Shown here one piece after another: positions 31,061-43,486 of a stretch of 64,000 nucleotides of DNA. Position 1 is the first letter of the stretch. Each line of letters begins with the position of its first letter. A program made the translations under genes and the position numbers. The DNA is from Salmonella enterica subsp. arizonae (GTDB taxonomy: Bacteria > Pseudomonadota > Gammaproteobacteria > Enterobacterales > Enterobacteriaceae): contig NZ_VXJW01000009.1 in assembly GCF_008692845.1 (NCBI RefSeq), positions 1 to 64,000 of the forward strand. The letters are read 5' to 3'. The notes below the pieces were generated by a model that saw nothing but the letters and a program-made list of their open reading frames with translations, was not told the origin of the DNA and did no database searches.

Positions 31061-31555
31061 ATGGTAGATAGCAAGAAGCGCCCTGGCAAAGATCTCGACC
31101 GTATCGATCGCAACATTCTTAATGAACTGCAAAAGGATGGGCGTATTTCCAACGTCGAGCTTTCTAAACGAGTAGGACTTTCGCCGACACCTTGCCTTGA
31201 GCGTGTGCGTCGGCTGGAGCGACAGGGGTTTATCCAGGGCTATACGGCACTGCTGAACCCGCATTATCTGGATGCGTCACTTCTGGTATTCGTTGAGATT
31301 ACCTTAAATCGCGGCGCGCCGGATGTGTTCGAACAGTTTAACGCCGCCGTGCAAAAGCTTGAAGAGATTCAGGAGTGTCATTTGGTTTCCGGTGATTTCG
31401 ACTATCTGTTGAAAACCCGTGTACCGGATATGTCAGCGTATCGAAAACTATTGGGAGAGACATTGCTGCGTTTGCCGGGTGTGAACGACACCCGAACTTA
31501 CGTAGTGATGGAAGAGGTAAAACAGAGTAATCGTCTGGTTATTAAGACGCGCTAA
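31061..31555 (+). CDS. lrp: Leucine-responsive regulatory protein
   Basis: Lrp (164 aa) is a global feast/famine regulator of amino-acid metabolism, pili and transport. The N-terminal helix-turn-helix is NILNELQKDGRISNVELSKRVGLSPTPCLERVRRL (about 18-52), followed by the RAM domain that binds leucine (EIQECHLVSGDFDYLLKTRV). As far as I can tell it is essentially identical to the E. coli protein. It precedes ftsK by 84 bp from stop to the annotated non-coding LexA region. Confidence 0.99.
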   Translation: MVDSKKRPGKDLDRIDRNILNELQKDGRISNVELSKRVGLSPTPCLERVRRLERQGFIQGYTALLNPHYLDASLLVFVEITLNRGAPDVFEQFNAAVQKLEEIQECHLVSGDFDYLLKTRVPDMSAYRKLLGETLLRLPGVNDTRTYVVMEEVKQSNRLVIKTR

Positions 31556-31595
31556 CACGGAACAGGTGCAAAATCGCCGTAGTTTGATTACACTC

Positions 31596-31611
31596 CTGTT
31601 AATCCATACAG
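31596..31611 (+). promoter_or_regulatory. LexA box of ftsK (dinH)
   Basis: CTG-TTAATCCATA-CAG is an exact CTG-N10-CAG LexA site, 79 bp upstream of the ftsK TTG start. It corresponds to the known SOS-inducible ftsK P1 (dinH) promoter of E. coli. Confidence 0.85.
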
Positions 31612-31689
31612 CAACGGTGCCGGGTTAACCCGGTACTGTTGTCCGTTTTAGCATCGGGCGGGAAGAGCCTGGAACCTGGAGAGCCTTTT

Positions 31690-34600
31690 TTGAGCCAGGA
31701 ATACACTGAAGACAAAGACGTCACATTGACGAAGTTAAGCAGCGGGCGCCGACTTCTGGAAGCGTTGTTGATACTTATTGCCCTTTTTGCCGTCTGGCTG
31801 ATGGCGGCCTTGTTGAGCTTTAATCCTTCGGACCCCAGTTGGTCGCAAACCGCCTGGCATGAACCCATCCATAATTTAGGCGGCGCGCCGGGCGCGTGGC
31901 TGGCCGATACTCTGTTCTTTATTTTTGGCGTAATGGCCTACACTATCCCTGTCATTATTGTCGGAGGATGCTGGTTTGCGTGGCGTCATCAGTCTACGGA
32001 TGATTACATCGACTATTTCGCAGTGTCGCTACGCCTTATCGGCGTGCTGGCGCTGATTCTCACCTCCTGCGGTCTGGCGGCCATTAATGCCGACGATATC
32101 TGGTATTTCGCCTCCGGCGGCGTGATCGGCAGCCTGTTAAGCACCACGCTGCAGCCGTTGTTGCACAGTAGTGGCGGAACGATAACGCTTCTCTGTATTT
32201 GGGCTGCCGGGCTGACGCTCTTTACCGGCTGGTCCTGGGTTAGCATCGCCGAAAAATTAGGCGGTTGGCTGCTTAATATACTGACCTTTGCCAGCAACCG
32301 TACCCGGCGTGATGATACGTGGGTTGACGATGAAGAATATGAAGATGAATACGACGAAGAAACAGACGGCGTGCAGCGTGAATCTCGCCGGGCGCGTATT
32401 TTGCGCGGCGCATTGGCGCGTCGTAAACGACTGGCTGCAAAATTCAGCAATCCACGGGGAGGTCAGACCGATGCCGCGCTCTTTTCCGGCAAGCGTATGG
32501 ATGATGGTGAAGATATCCAGTATAGCGCGCGCGGTGTCGCTGCCGATCCTGACGATGTTTTGTTTTCGGGCAACCGGGCGACGCAGCCGGAATATGACGA
32601 ATACGATCCTCTGCTAAACGGCCATTCTGTGGCTGAACCAGTCGCCGCCGCTGCGGCCGCAACCGCAGTCACCCAGACGTGGGCTACATCCGCCGATCCC
32701 GTAACGCAAACCCCGTCCATGCCGGAGGCGGTTGTCGCTCAACCGACCGTGGAGTGGCAGCCCGTACCGGGGCCGCAAACCGGCGAACCGGTTATCGCGC
32801 CTGCGCCGGAGGGTTACCCATCGCATCCTCAATATGCTCAACCGCAGGCGGCGCAGGATGCGCCGTGGCAGCAACCTGCGCCTGTTGCATCGGCGCCGAA
32901 ATACGCTGTGTCGCCAGAGATCGCAGCGGAATATGAATCTCCTGCGCCGCAGGAAACACAGCCGCAACGGCAGGCGCCGGGAGTCGAGCAACACTGGCAG
33001 CCAGAGCCGACCCACCAGCCGACGCCGGTTTATCAGCCAGATCCGGTAGCGGCGGAACCTTCTCACATACCGCCAGTTGTCGAACAACCTGTTGTGACCG
33101 AGCCTGAACCCGTCATAGAAGAGACCAGACCAGCTCGTCCTCCGCTTTACTATTTTGAAGAGGTGGAAGAGAAACGCGCCCGTGAGCGCGAGCAACTTGC
33201 GGCATGGTATCAGCCGATACCGGAGCCGATTAAAGAGACCGCGCCGGTAAAAGCGGCTGCGCCGGTCAAACCCTCGGTATCTGCTGCGCCATCCATACCG
33301 CCAGTAGAAGCGGTAGCCGCTGCCGCAGGCATCAAGAGTGGTGCTCTGGCAGCAGGTGCCGCCGCCGCTGCGCCTGCATTTGGTCTGGCTACCAGCGGCG
33401 CGCCGCGTCCGCAGGTGAAAGAGGGGATTGGTCCGCAATTGCCGCGCCCGAACCGCGTTCGCGTGCCGACCCGTCGGGAACTGGCGTCGTACGGCATTAA
33501 ACTGCCGTCGCAGAGAATTGCAGAAGAAAAAGCCCGCGAGGCGGAGCGCTATCAGTATGAGACTGGCGCGCAGCTAACGGATGAAGAAATAGATGCAATG
33601 CATCAGGACGAGTTAGCAAGACAGTTTGCGCAATCGCAGCAGCATCGTTATGGTGAGGCGTATCAGCACGATACTCAGCAGGCAGAAGATGACGATACCG
33701 CCGCAGAAGCTGAATTAGCCCGTCAGTTTGCCGCTTCGCAACAACAGCGCTATTCCGGCGAACAACCCGCTGGCGCGCAGCCGTTCTCACTGGACGACCT
33801 TGATTTCTCGCCAATGAAAATATTGGTTGATGAAGGGCCTCACGAACCACTGTTCACGCCAGGCGTAATGCCCGAGTCAGCGCCTATTCAGCAGCCGGTA
33901 GCGCCGCAGCCGCAGTATCAGCAGCCGCAACAGCCGGTAGCGCCGCAGCCGCAGTATCAGCAGCCGCAACAGCCGGTAGCGCCGCAGCCGCAGTATCAGC
34001 AGCCGCAACAGCCGGTAGCGCCGCAGTCGCAATATCAGCAGCCGCAACAGCCGGCAGCGCCTCAGGACAGCCTGATCCACCCATTGTTGATGCGTAATGG
34101 TGACAGTCGTCCATTGCAGCGTCCGACGACGCCGTTGCCCTCGTTAGATCTCCTGACGCCGCCGCCGAGCGAAGTCGAACCGGTAGATACCTTTGCGCTG
34201 GAACAAATGGCGCGTTTGGTTGAAGCGCGTCTGGCGGATTTCCGCATTAAAGCTGATGTGGTGAACTATTCGCCAGGTCCGGTTATTACTCGCTTTGAAC
34301 TGAATCTGGCGCCGGGCGTTAAAGCGGCGCGTATCTCCAACCTTTCCCGCGATCTGGCGCGTTCATTGTCAACCGTAGCCGTACGCGTTGTGGAAGTCAT
34401 TCCAGGCAAACCTTACGTAGGGCTGGAATTACCGAACAAGAAACGGCAAACCGTTTATCTGCGCGAAGTGTTGGATAACGCCAAATTCCGTGACAATCCG
34501 TCGCCGCTTACCGTGGTGTTGGGTAAGGATATCGCGGGCGATCCGGTGGTGGCGGATCTGGCGAAAATGCCTCACCTGCTGGTGGCCGGTACGACCGGTT

Positions 34601-35604
34601 CCGGCAAGTCGGTCGGGGTTAACGCCATGATCCTCAGTATGTTATATAAAGCGCAGCCGGAAGACGTTCGCTTTATCATGATCGACCCGAAAATGCTGGA
34701 ACTTTCGGTCTATGAAGGTATCCCACATCTGCTGACCGAAGTTGTCACTGACATGAAAGACGCAGCTAATGCGTTGCGCTGGAGCGTCAATGAGATGGAG
34801 CGCCGCTATAAGCTGATGTCCGCGCTCGGCGTGCGTAATCTGGCGGGGTATAACGAAAAAATCGCCGAGGCGGCCCGTATGGGACGTCCAATTCCGGACC
34901 CATACTGGAAGCCGGGCGACAGTATGGATGTTCAACATCCGGTCCTGGAAAAACTGCCATATATCGTGGTACTGGTCGATGAATTTGCCGATCTGATGAT
35001 GACTGTCGGCAAAAAAGTCGAAGAGTTGATCGCACGCCTGGCGCAGAAAGCGCGTGCGGCTGGGATTCACCTGGTACTGGCGACGCAACGTCCATCGGTC
35101 GATGTGATTACTGGTTTAATTAAAGCCAATATTCCGACCCGTATCGCCTTTACCGTATCCAGTAAGATCGACTCCCGTACCATTCTCGATCAGGGCGGCG
35201 CTGAGTCGCTATTAGGGATGGGGGATATGCTCTTCTCTGGACCAAACTCCACCATGCCGGTACGCGTCCACGGGGCGTTTGTGCGTGACCAGGAAGTCCA
35301 TGCAGTGGTCCAGGACTGGAAAGCGCGCGGTCGTCCGCAATACGTGGATGGCATTACTTCCGACAGCGAAAGCGAAGGCGGCGGCAGTTTTGACGGCGGA
35401 GAAGAATTAGATCCGCTATTCGATCAGGCCGTTAATTTCGTTACCCAAAAGCGTAAAGCATCTATTTCCGGCGTTCAGCGTCAGTTCCGGATCGGCTATA
35501 ACCGTGCGGCGCGTATTATCGAGCAGATGGAAGCCCAGGGCATCGTCAGCGCTCAGGGACATAACGGTAATCGTGAGGTACTGGCGCCTCCGCCTTTTGA
35601 GTAA
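31690..35604 (+). CDS. ftsK: DNA translocase FtsK
   Basis: FtsK anchors at the septum, takes part in division, and pumps chromosomal DNA toward dif to activate XerCD. The 1304-residue protein has four N-terminal membrane helices (first [20 protein letters not shown]) and a long Pro/Gln/Ala-rich linker (about 190-820). The C-terminal RecA-like motor has Walker [11 protein letters not shown] and Walker [14 protein letters not shown], and a final gamma winged-helix domain recognises KOPS ([23 protein letters not shown]). I use the TTG start at 31690 ([10 protein letters not shown]), as in E. coli, with GGAG upstream. The linker contains four tandem 13-residue repeats (33895-34050). Confidence 0.96.
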   Translation: MSQEYTEDKDVTLTKLSSGRRLLEALLILIALFAVWLMAALLSFNPSDPSWSQTAWHEPIHNLGGAPGAWLADTLFFIFGVMAYTIPVIIVGGCWFAWRHQSTDDYIDYFAVSLRLIGVLALILTSCGLAAINADDIWYFASGGVIGSLLSTTLQPLLHSSGGTITLLCIWAAGLTLFTGWSWVSIAEKLGGWLLNILTFASNRTRRDDTWVDDEEYEDEYDEETDGVQRESRRARILRGALARRKRLAAKFSNPRGGQTDAALFSGKRMDDGEDIQYSARGVAADPDDVLFSGNRATQPEYDEYDPLLNGHSVAEPVAAAAAATAVTQTWATSADPVTQTPSMPEAVVAQPTVEWQPVPGPQTGEPVIAPAPEGYPSHPQYAQPQAAQDAPWQQPAPVASAPKYAVSPEIAAEYESPAPQETQPQRQAPGVEQHWQPEPTHQPTPVYQPDPVAAEPSHIPPVVEQPVVTEPEPVIEETRPARPPLYYFEEVEEKRAREREQLAAWYQPIPEPIKETAPVKAAAPVKPSVSAAPSIPPVEAVAAAAGIKSGALAAGAAAAAPAFGLATSGAPRPQVKEGIGPQLPRPNRVRVPTRRELASYGIKLPSQRIAEEKAREAERYQYETGAQLTDEEIDAMHQDELARQFAQSQQHRYGEAYQHDTQQAEDDDTAAEAELARQFAASQQQRYSGEQPAGAQPFSLDDLDFSPMKILVDEGPHEPLFTPGVMPESAPIQQPVAPQPQYQQPQQPVAPQPQYQQPQQPVAPQPQYQQPQQPVAPQSQYQQPQQPAAPQDSLIHPLLMRNGDSRPLQRPTTPLPSLDLLTPPPSEVEPVDTFALEQMARLVEARLADFRIKADVVNYSPGPVITRFELNLAPGVKAARISNLSRDLARSLSTVAVRVVEVIPGKPYVGLELPNKKRQTVYLREVLDNAKFRDNPSPLTVVLGKDIAGDPVVADLAKMPHLLVAGTTGSGKSVGVNAMILSMLYKAQPEDVRFIMIDPKMLELSVYEGIPHLLTEVVTDMKDAANALRWSVNEMERRYKLMSALGVRNLAGYNEKIAEAARMGRPIPDPYWKPGDSMDVQHPVLEKLPYIVVLVDEFADLMMTVGKKVEELIARLAQKARAAGIHLVLATQRPSVDVITGLIKANIPTRIAFTVSSKIDSRTILDQGGAESLLGMGDMLFSGPNSTMPVRVHGAFVRDQEVHAVVQDWKARGRPQYVDGITSDSESEGGGSFDGGEELDPLFDQAVNFVTQKRKASISGVQRQFRIGYNRAARIIEQMEAQGIVSAQGHNGNREVLAPPPFE
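33895..34050 (+). repeat. Four tandem 39-bp repeats in the ftsK linker
   Basis: Four 39-bp units encode [13 protein letters not shown]. The first three are identical in protein and nearly so in DNA; the fourth has a Gln-Ser change (PQSQYQ). The E. coli linker has similar Pro/Gln units in different number. Slippage at this repeat would change the linker length without a frameshift. Confidence 0.9.
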
Positions 35605-35736
35605 ACCAGATAGCGACGTTGGCTGCCATCCGGCAACAAAATTCAGTATTTTCTTCTTTCCTCATGCTGATTTTTGGCCTGGAATAGAAAGCAAAAGGAG
35701 CTCCTGGTCGGGAGTATCGAAATTTGAGGAATCATG

Positions 35737-36348
35737 ATGAAAAAAATGGCAATCGCCTGCGCATTACTTTCAAGTGTTGTAGTCAGCAGCGTATGGGCTG
35801 ACGCCACCAGTGATTTAAAAAGCCGTCTGGATAAAGTGAGCAGCTTTCACGCCAGCTTTACCCAAAAAGTCACCGATGGCAGCGGAGCGGCGGTGCAGGA
35901 AGGTCAGGGTGATTTATGGGTTAAGCGACCCAATTTATTCAATTGGCATATGACGCAACCCGACGAGAGTATCCTGGTTTCTGACGGTAAAACGTTATGG
36001 TTCTATAATCCGTTTGTGGAGCAGGCTACTGCTACGTGGCTGAAAGATGCCACCGGTAATACGCCGTTCATGCTGATTGCCCGCAACCAGTCCAGCGACT
36101 GGCAACAGTATAATATTAAGCAAGATGGCGATAATTTTGTGCTGACGCCGAAAGCCAGCAACGGCAATCTGAAACAGTTCACCATCAACGTAGGACGCGA
36201 CGGGACTATCCACCAGTTCAGTGCCGTAGAACAAGACGATCAGCGCAGTGCCTATCAACTGAAATCCCAGCAAAATGGCGCTGTCGACCCATCGAAATTT
36301 ACGTTTACTCCGCCGCAAGGGGTAACGATAGATGACCAACGTAAGTAG
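35737..36348 (+). CDS. lolA: Outer-membrane lipoprotein carrier protein LolA
   Basis: LolA is the periplasmic chaperone that receives lipoproteins from LolCDE and hands them to LolB at the outer membrane. The protein (203 aa) has a Sec signal peptide ([21 protein letters not shown], cleavage after Ala21) followed by the [13 protein letters not shown] start and an unclosed beta-barrel fold (blocks [15 protein letters not shown] and [15 protein letters not shown]). Two ATGs are adjacent (35734, 35737); 35737 matches the E. coli MKK start after GAGGAA. It lies 132 bp downstream of ftsK and just upstream of rarA. Confidence 0.98.
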   Translation: MKKMAIACALLSSVVVSSVWADATSDLKSRLDKVSSFHASFTQKVTDGSGAAVQEGQGDLWVKRPNLFNWHMTQPDESILVSDGKTLWFYNPFVEQATATWLKDATGNTPFMLIARNQSSDWQQYNIKQDGDNFVLTPKASNGNLKQFTINVGRDGTIHQFSAVEQDDQRSAYQLKSQQNGAVDPSKFTFTPPQGVTIDDQRK

Positions 36349-36357
36349 AGGCGATGA

Positions 36358-37701
36358 GTGAGCAACCTGTCGCTCGATTTTTCGGATAGTACGTTTCAAC
36401 CGCTGGCCGCGCGAATGCGGCCGGAAAATTTAGCGCAGTATATCGGCCAGCAGCATTTGCTGGCCGCAGGTAAACCATTGCCCCGCGCTATTGAGGCAGG
36501 ACATCTGCACTCTATGATTTTATGGGGGCCGCCAGGCACGGGGAAAACCACGCTCGCCGAAGTTATCGCCCGCTACGCCAGCGCCGATGTTGAGCGTATT
36601 TCCGCTGTTACTTCCGGCGTGAAAGAGATTCGCGAAGCTATCGAACGCGCCCGCCAGAATCGTAATGCCGGACGCCGCACCATCCTGTTTGTCGATGAAG
36701 TCCATCGCTTTAACAAAAGCCAGCAGGACGCCTTTTTACCGCATATCGAAGATGGCACTATCACCTTTATCGGCGCGACTACGGAAAACCCCTCTTTTGA
36801 ACTGAACTCGGCGCTACTGTCGCGAGCGCGTGTCTATCTGCTGAAATCGTTGACCATCGACGATATTGAACAGGTGCTGGACCAGGCGATGCAGGACAAA
36901 ACGCGTGGTTATGGCGATCAGGATATCGTGTTGCCGGATGAGACACGGCGAGCGATTGCTGAACTGGTCAATGGCGATGCGCGGCGCGCCTTAAATACGC
37001 TTGAAATGATGGCCGATATGGCGGAGGTGGATGACAGCGGCAAACGTGTTTTATTGCCCGCGTTATTGACCGAGATCGCCGGCGAGCGTAGCGCGCGTTT
37101 TGATAACAAAGGCGATCGCTTCTACGATCTTATTTCCGCCTTACATAAATCGGTGCGCGGTAGCGCGCCGGATGCCGCCCTCTATTGGTATGCCCGTATT
37201 ATTACCGCGGGAGGCGATCCGCTGTACGTGGCGCGTCGCTGCCTGGCGATCGCTTCGGAAGATGTCGGTAATGCCGATCCGCGTGCGATGCAGGTTGCCA
37301 TTGCCGCCTGGGATTGTTTTACCCGCGTTGGCCCGGCTGAAGGCGAAAGGGCGATCGCTCAGGCTATCGTTTATCTCGCCTGCGCGCCGAAGAGCAACGC
37401 TGTCTATACCGCTTTTAAAGCTGCATTGGCCGACGCGTGTGAACGTCCTGATTATGACGTTCCAGTACACTTACGCAATGCGCCGACCAAACTGATGAAA
37501 GAGATGGGATATGGTCAGGAGTACCGTTATGCCCATGATGAACCCAATGCCTATGCTGCGGGTGAAGTGTACTTCCCGCCGGAAATCGCGAAAACGCGTT
37601 ATTATCATCCGACAAATCGCGGTCTGGAAGGCAAGATTGGCGAAAAGCTCGCCTGGCTGGCTGAACAGGATCAAAATAGCCCCACAAAACGCTACCGCTA
37701 G
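36358..37701 (+). CDS. rarA: Replication-associated recombination protein RarA (MgsA)
   Basis: RarA (447 aa) is a clamp-loader-like AAA+ ATPase that acts at stalled replication forks with RecA and SSB. Walker A is [13 protein letters not shown] (about 57-69), Walker [14 protein letters not shown], sensor 1 [10 protein letters not shown]; the tetramerising C-terminal domain contains [19 protein letters not shown]. It starts with GTG at 36358, ten bases after the lolA stop, so it is probably cotranscribed with lolA. The length equals E. coli RarA. Confidence 0.98.
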   Translation: MSNLSLDFSDSTFQPLAARMRPENLAQYIGQQHLLAAGKPLPRAIEAGHLHSMILWGPPGTGKTTLAEVIARYASADVERISAVTSGVKEIREAIERARQNRNAGRRTILFVDEVHRFNKSQQDAFLPHIEDGTITFIGATTENPSFELNSALLSRARVYLLKSLTIDDIEQVLDQAMQDKTRGYGDQDIVLPDETRRAIAELVNGDARRALNTLEMMADMAEVDDSGKRVLLPALLTEIAGERSARFDNKGDRFYDLISALHKSVRGSAPDAALYWYARIITAGGDPLYVARRCLAIASEDVGNADPRAMQVAIAAWDCFTRVGPAEGERAIAQAIVYLACAPKSNAVYTAFKAALADACERPDYDVPVHLRNAPTKLMKEMGYGQEYRYAHDEPNAYAAGEVYFPPEIAKTRYYHPTNRGLEGKIGEKLAWLAEQDQNSPTKRYR

Positions 37702-39245
<1,544 letters not shown>

Positions 39246-39266
39246 TCCTCGCTTTCTCCTCTTCTA

Positions 39267-39291
39267 AAAAGCGCCTTCGGGCGCTTTTTTT
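39267..39291 (+). terminator. serS terminator
   Basis: AAAAGCGCC-TTCG-GGCGCTTTTTTT is a GC stem with a UUCG tetraloop and T-run directly after serS. Confidence 0.85.
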
Positions 39292-39299
39292 ATGCCAAT

Positions 39300-39313
39300 T
39301 TGATACTGGACAA
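39300..39313 (+). promoter_or_regulatory. FNR-like site upstream of dmsABC
   Basis: TTGATactgGACAA has a perfect left FNR half-site and resembles the E. coli dmsA site (TTGATaccgAACAA, from memory). It lies 167 bp upstream of the dmsA start. Heptamers of the NarL type (TACTCTA) follow; their use is inferred. Confidence 0.6.
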
Positions 39314-39480
39314 TAATCCCTACTCTATTAGGGGTAATACTGGTTTCGAATGAAGGTCAGTTTTTAACGCTATTTTTCTACTTTTTCGATATATATCAGG
39401 CTTTATAACGATACTATCGCTATACAAAATTCTATGCATCGATTTATTGTTTTTTATTGTGAGCAGCAGAGTGAGCCCTT

Positions 39481-41925
39481 ATGAAAACTGAGATCCCTGA
39501 TGTCGTGCTGGCAGCCGAGGTGAGCCGTCGTGGTTTAGTCAAAACCACCGCGATAGGCGGCCTGGCGATGGCCTGCAGCGCATTTACCCTGCCATTTACC
39601 CGCATCGCTCACGCCGCAGAGGCGATAAGTCCGGCGAAAATAGGCGAGAAAGTCGTCTGGAGCGCCTGTACGGTAAACTGCGGCAGCCGTTGTCCGCTAC
39701 GTATGCATGTCGTGGATGGCGAAATCAAATATGTAGAAACGGATAATACCGGAAACGATGATTACGATGGCCTGCACCAGGTTCGCGCCTGCCTGCGCGG
39801 TCGCTCTATGCGTCGTCGCGTTTATAACCCGGATCGTCTCAAGTATCCGATGAAGCGCGTCGGCGCGCGTGGCGAAGGTAAATTTGAGCGTATTAGCTGG
39901 GATGAAGCCTACGATATCATCGCTACCAATATGCAGCGTCTGATCAAAGAGTATGGCAACGAGTCCATTTACCTGAACTATGGCACGGGAACTCTGGGGG
40001 GAACCATGACACGTTCATGGCCGCCGGGAAAAACGCTGGTCGCCCGTCTGATGAACTGCTGTGGCGGTTATCTCAACCATTACGGCGATTACTCTTCCGC
40101 GCAAATCGCCGCGGGTCTGAACTACACCTATGGCGGCTGGGCGGATGGTAATAGTCCGTCCGACATTGAAAACAGTAAGCTGGTGGTGTTGTTTGGCAAT
40201 AATCCTGGCGAAACCCGAATGAGCGGGGGCGGCGTAACGTATTACCTTGAACAGGCGCGGCAGAAATCAAATGCGCGGATGATCATTATCGATCCCCGTT
40301 ACACCGATACCGGCGCCGGTCGCGAAGATGAGTGGATTCCGATTCGTCCCGGTACCGATGCGGCGTTGGTCAATGGCCTGGCGTATGTTTTAATCACTGA
40401 GAACATGGTCGATCAGCCGTTCCTGAATAAATACTGCGTCGGTTATGACGAAAAAACCTTGCCTGCCAGCGCGCCGAAAAACGGTCACTATAAAGCTTAT
40501 ATCCTGGGCCAGGGCAAAGACGGTATTGCGAAGACGCCGGAATGGGCGGCGCAGATTACCGGCATCCCGGCGGATCGCATTATTAAACTGGCGCGAGAAA
40601 TCGGCAGCGCTAAACCCGCCTATATTTGCCAGGGGTGGGGACCACAGCGTCATGCTAATGGAGAAATCGCCACGCGCGCTATCTCGATGCTGGCGATCCT
40701 GACGGGTAATGTCGGGATTAACGGCGGTAACAGCGGCGCGCGCGAAGGCTCATACGATTTGCCGTTTGAGCGTATGCCCACGCTGGAAAACCCGGTTGAA
40801 ACCAGCATCTCCATGTTTATGTGGACCGATGCCATTGAGCGCGGCCCGGAAATGACGGCGCTGCGTGATGGCGTGCGGGGTAAAGATAAGCTGGATGTGC
40901 CGATCAAAATGATCTGGAACTATGCTGGCAACTGTCTGATTAACCAGCACTCTGAGATTAACCGCACCCACGAAATCCTGCAGGATGACAAGAAGTGCGA
41001 AATGATTGTCGTCATCGACTGTCATATGACCTCGTCGGCGAAATACGCCGATATTCTGTTACCGGATTGCACTGCTTCTGAGCAGATGGACTTTGCGCTG
41101 GATGCCTCCTGCGGGAACATGTCTTACGTTATCTTCACTGACCAGGCGATTAAACCGCGCTTCGAGTGTAAGACGATTTATGAGATGACCAGCGAACTGG
41201 CTAAACGTCTTGGCGTGGAGCAACAGTTTACCGAAGGGCGGACGCAAGAAGAGTGGATGCGTCATCTTTACGAACAGTCGCGTAAATCCATTCCGAATCT
41301 GCCCACCTTTGAGGAGTTCCGTAAGCAAGGCATCTTCAAACAGCGTGACCCTGAAGGCCACCATGTCGCCTATAAAGACTTCCGCGAAGATCCGCAAGCG
41401 AATCCACTGACAACGCCATCGGGCAAGATTGAAATCTATTCACAGGCGTTGGCGGATATCGCCGCTACCTGGGAACTGCCGGAAGGCGACGTGATCGATC
41501 CATTACCGATCTACACGCCAGGTTTTGAAAACTATAACGATCCGCTGACAGATAAATTCCCGCTACAGTTGACGGGCTTCCACTATAAAGCGCGTGTTCA
41601 TTCCACTTATGGCAACGTAGACGTACTGAAAGCCGCCTGCCGCCAGGAAATGTGGATCAACCCAATGGATGCCCAGAAACGCGGTATCAACAATGGTGAT
41701 AAAGTCCGCATCTTTAACGATCGCGGCGAAGTACATATCGAGGCTAAAGTGACGCCGCGCATGATGCCGGGCGTGGTCGCCTTGGGAGAAGGCGCATGGT
41801 ACGACCCGGATGCAAAACGTGTGGATCAGGGCGGATGTATTAACGTACTGACGACCCAACGTCCTTCCCCGCTTGCGAAGGGGAACCCGTCACATACGAA
41901 CCTCGTTCAGGTTGAAAAGGCGTAA
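39481..41925 (+). CDS. dmsA: Anaerobic dimethyl sulfoxide reductase subunit A
   Basis: DmsA is the molybdopterin-guanine-dinucleotide catalytic subunit of DMSO reductase, which reduces DMSO and various N- and S-oxides as a terminal electron acceptor. The 814-residue precursor has a twin-arginine signal (VSRRGLVKTTAIGGLAMA). Next come an N-terminal Fe-S motif CTVNCGSRCPLRMHVVDGEI, the Mo-bis-MGD core (GNNPGETRMSGGGVTYYLEQ; GPQRHANGEIATRAISML; NHASGN-type region), and a C-terminal MGD-binding barrel. It heads dmsABC; dmsB follows 10 bp downstream. Confidence 0.98.
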   Translation: MKTEIPDVVLAAEVSRRGLVKTTAIGGLAMACSAFTLPFTRIAHAAEAISPAKIGEKVVWSACTVNCGSRCPLRMHVVDGEIKYVETDNTGNDDYDGLHQVRACLRGRSMRRRVYNPDRLKYPMKRVGARGEGKFERISWDEAYDIIATNMQRLIKEYGNESIYLNYGTGTLGGTMTRSWPPGKTLVARLMNCCGGYLNHYGDYSSAQIAAGLNYTYGGWADGNSPSDIENSKLVVLFGNNPGETRMSGGGVTYYLEQARQKSNARMIIIDPRYTDTGAGREDEWIPIRPGTDAALVNGLAYVLITENMVDQPFLNKYCVGYDEKTLPASAPKNGHYKAYILGQGKDGIAKTPEWAAQITGIPADRIIKLAREIGSAKPAYICQGWGPQRHANGEIATRAISMLAILTGNVGINGGNSGAREGSYDLPFERMPTLENPVETSISMFMWTDAIERGPEMTALRDGVRGKDKLDVPIKMIWNYAGNCLINQHSEINRTHEILQDDKKCEMIVVIDCHMTSSAKYADILLPDCTASEQMDFALDASCGNMSYVIFTDQAIKPRFECKTIYEMTSELAKRLGVEQQFTEGRTQEEWMRHLYEQSRKSIPNLPTFEEFRKQGIFKQRDPEGHHVAYKDFREDPQANPLTTPSGKIEIYSQALADIAATWELPEGDVIDPLPIYTPGFENYNDPLTDKFPLQLTGFHYKARVHSTYGNVDVLKAACRQEMWINPMDAQKRGINNGDKVRIFNDRGEVHIEAKVTPRMMPGVVALGEGAWYDPDAKRVDQGGCINVLTTQRPSPLAKGNPSHTNLVQVEKA

Positions 41926-41935
41926 GGAGTAACCG

Positions 41936-42553
41936 ATGACAACCCAGTATGGATTTTTTATTGATTCCAGCCGTTGCACCGGTTGCAAAACCTGCGAACT
42001 GGCCTGCAAGGACTACAAAGATTTGACCCCGGATGTCAGCTTCCGCCGCATTTATGAGTATGCAGGCGGCGACTGGCAGGAAGATAACGGCGTCTGGCAC
42101 CAGAACGTCTTCGCCTATTACCTCTCCATTTCGTGCAATCACTGCGAAGACCCGGCCTGTACCAAAGTCTGCCCGAGCGGCGCGATGCACAAGCGCGATG
42201 ACGGTTTTGTGGTGGTGAATGAAGAGGTCTGTATCGGCTGCCGCTACTGCCACATGGCCTGCCCGTACGGTGCGCCGCAATACAACGCGGCCAAAGGTCA
42301 TATGACCAAGTGCGACGGGTGTTATGACCGGGTGGCGGAAGGCAAGAAACCGATTTGCGTGGAATCCTGCCCGCTGCGGGCGCTGGATTTCGGCCCGATA
42401 GACGAGCTGCGTAAAAAACACGGTGAGCTGGCTGCCGTCGCGCCGCTGCCGCGCGCGCATTTCACGAAGCCGAATATTGTGATTAAACCCAACGCCAACA
42501 GCCGCCCGACCGGGGACACCACCGGTTATCTGGCCAATCCGAAGGAGGTATAA
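41936..42553 (+). CDS. dmsB: DMSO reductase iron-sulfur subunit DmsB
   Basis: DmsB (205 aa) carries four [4Fe-4S] clusters that move electrons from DmsC to DmsA. The cysteine groups are visible: CTGCKTCELACKDYKD, CNHCEDPACTKVCPSGA, CIGCRYCHMACPYGAP and CDGCYDRVAEGKKPICVESCP. It has no signal peptide and is co-exported with DmsA by Tat. It is preceded by AAGGAGT and followed directly by dmsC. Confidence 0.98.
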   Translation: MTTQYGFFIDSSRCTGCKTCELACKDYKDLTPDVSFRRIYEYAGGDWQEDNGVWHQNVFAYYLSISCNHCEDPACTKVCPSGAMHKRDDGFVVVNEEVCIGCRYCHMACPYGAPQYNAAKGHMTKCDGCYDRVAEGKKPICVESCPLRALDFGPIDELRKKHGELAAVAPLPRAHFTKPNIVIKPNANSRPTGDTTGYLANPKEV

Positions 42554-42554
42554 G

Positions 42555-43418
42555 ATGGGAAGTGGATGGCATGAATGGCCGTTGATGATCTTCACGGTCT
42601 TTGGTCAGTGCGTGGCCGGTGGTTTTATTGTTCTGGCTCTGGCGCTGATGAAAGGCGATCTGCGCGCGGAAACGCAGCAGCGGGTGATCGCCTGTATGTT
42701 TGGTCTGTGGGTGCTGATGGGGATTGGCTTTATCGCCTCGATGCTGCATCTGGGCTCGCCGATGCGTGCGTTTAACTCGCTTAACCGTGTGGGCGCTTCC
42801 GCACTGAGCAATGAAATTGCCAGCGGCTCGGTGTTTTTTGCGGTCGGCGGGATTGGCTGGCTGCTGGCGGTACTGAAAAAGCTGCCGTCGGCATTGCGCA
42901 CACTCTGGCTGATTATCACGATGGTACTGGGCGTCGTCTTCGTCTGGATGATGGTACGCGTGTATAACAGCATCGATACAGTACCGACCTGGTATAGCAT
43001 CTGGACGCCGCTGTGCTTCTTCCTGACGCTCTTTATGGGTGGCCCGCTACTGGGGTATCTGCTGCTGCGCATCGCGGGCGTGAACGGTTGGGCGATGCGT
43101 CTGTTGCCTGCGGTTTCGGTGCTGGCGCTGGTGGTTATCGCTATTATGGCGGCCATGCAGGGCGCGGAACTGGCGACAATTCACAGTTCCATCCAGCAGG
43201 CGTCTGCTCTGGTGCCGGATTATGGTTCGCTGATGGCCTGGCGTATGGTGCTGCTGGCGGCGGCGTTGTGCTGCTGGATTGTGCCGCAGTTAAAAGGGTA
43301 TCAACCTGCGGTACCGTTGCTCTCTGTCGCCTTCATTTTGATGCTGGTAGGGGAACTGATTGGCCGCGGCGTATTCTATGGTCTGCATATGACCGTGGGC
43401 ATGGCGGTAGCCAGCTAA
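42555..43418 (+). CDS. dmsC: DMSO reductase membrane anchor DmsC
   Basis: DmsC (287 aa) anchors DmsAB in the inner membrane and oxidises menaquinol. Eight hydrophobic segments are visible, from EWPLMIFTVFGQCVAGGFIVLALALM to LLSVAFILMLVGELIGRGVFYG. It begins one base after the dmsB stop, following AAGGAGG. A terminator with stem AACCGGGGC-GAAA-GCCCCGGTT follows at 43449-43473. Confidence 0.97.
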   Translation: MGSGWHEWPLMIFTVFGQCVAGGFIVLALALMKGDLRAETQQRVIACMFGLWVLMGIGFIASMLHLGSPMRAFNSLNRVGASALSNEIASGSVFFAVGGIGWLLAVLKKLPSALRTLWLIITMVLGVVFVWMMVRVYNSIDTVPTWYSIWTPLCFFLTLFMGGPLLGYLLLRIAGVNGWAMRLLPAVSVLALVVIAIMAAMQGAELATIHSSIQQASALVPDYGSLMAWRMVLLAAALCCWIVPQLKGYQPAVPLLSVAFILMLVGELIGRGVFYGLHMTVGMAVAS

Positions 43419-43448
43419 TATACTGCCGCTTATTCGGCTGTGGAATAC

Positions 43449-43473
43449 AACCGGGGCGAAAGCCCCGGTTTTC
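43449..43473 (+). terminator. dmsABC terminator
   Basis: AACCGGGGC-GAAA-GCCCCGGTTTTCT is a perfect stem with a GAAA tetraloop and a T-rich tail, 31 bp after dmsC. Confidence 0.85.
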
Positions 43474-43486
43474 TATTTTCTGTTTC

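Noticed and set aside
33877..34114. Minus-strand repetitive frames opposite the ftsK linker
   Set aside because: They mirror the 39-bp repeats of ftsK and are low-complexity Leu/Arg or Ala strings.
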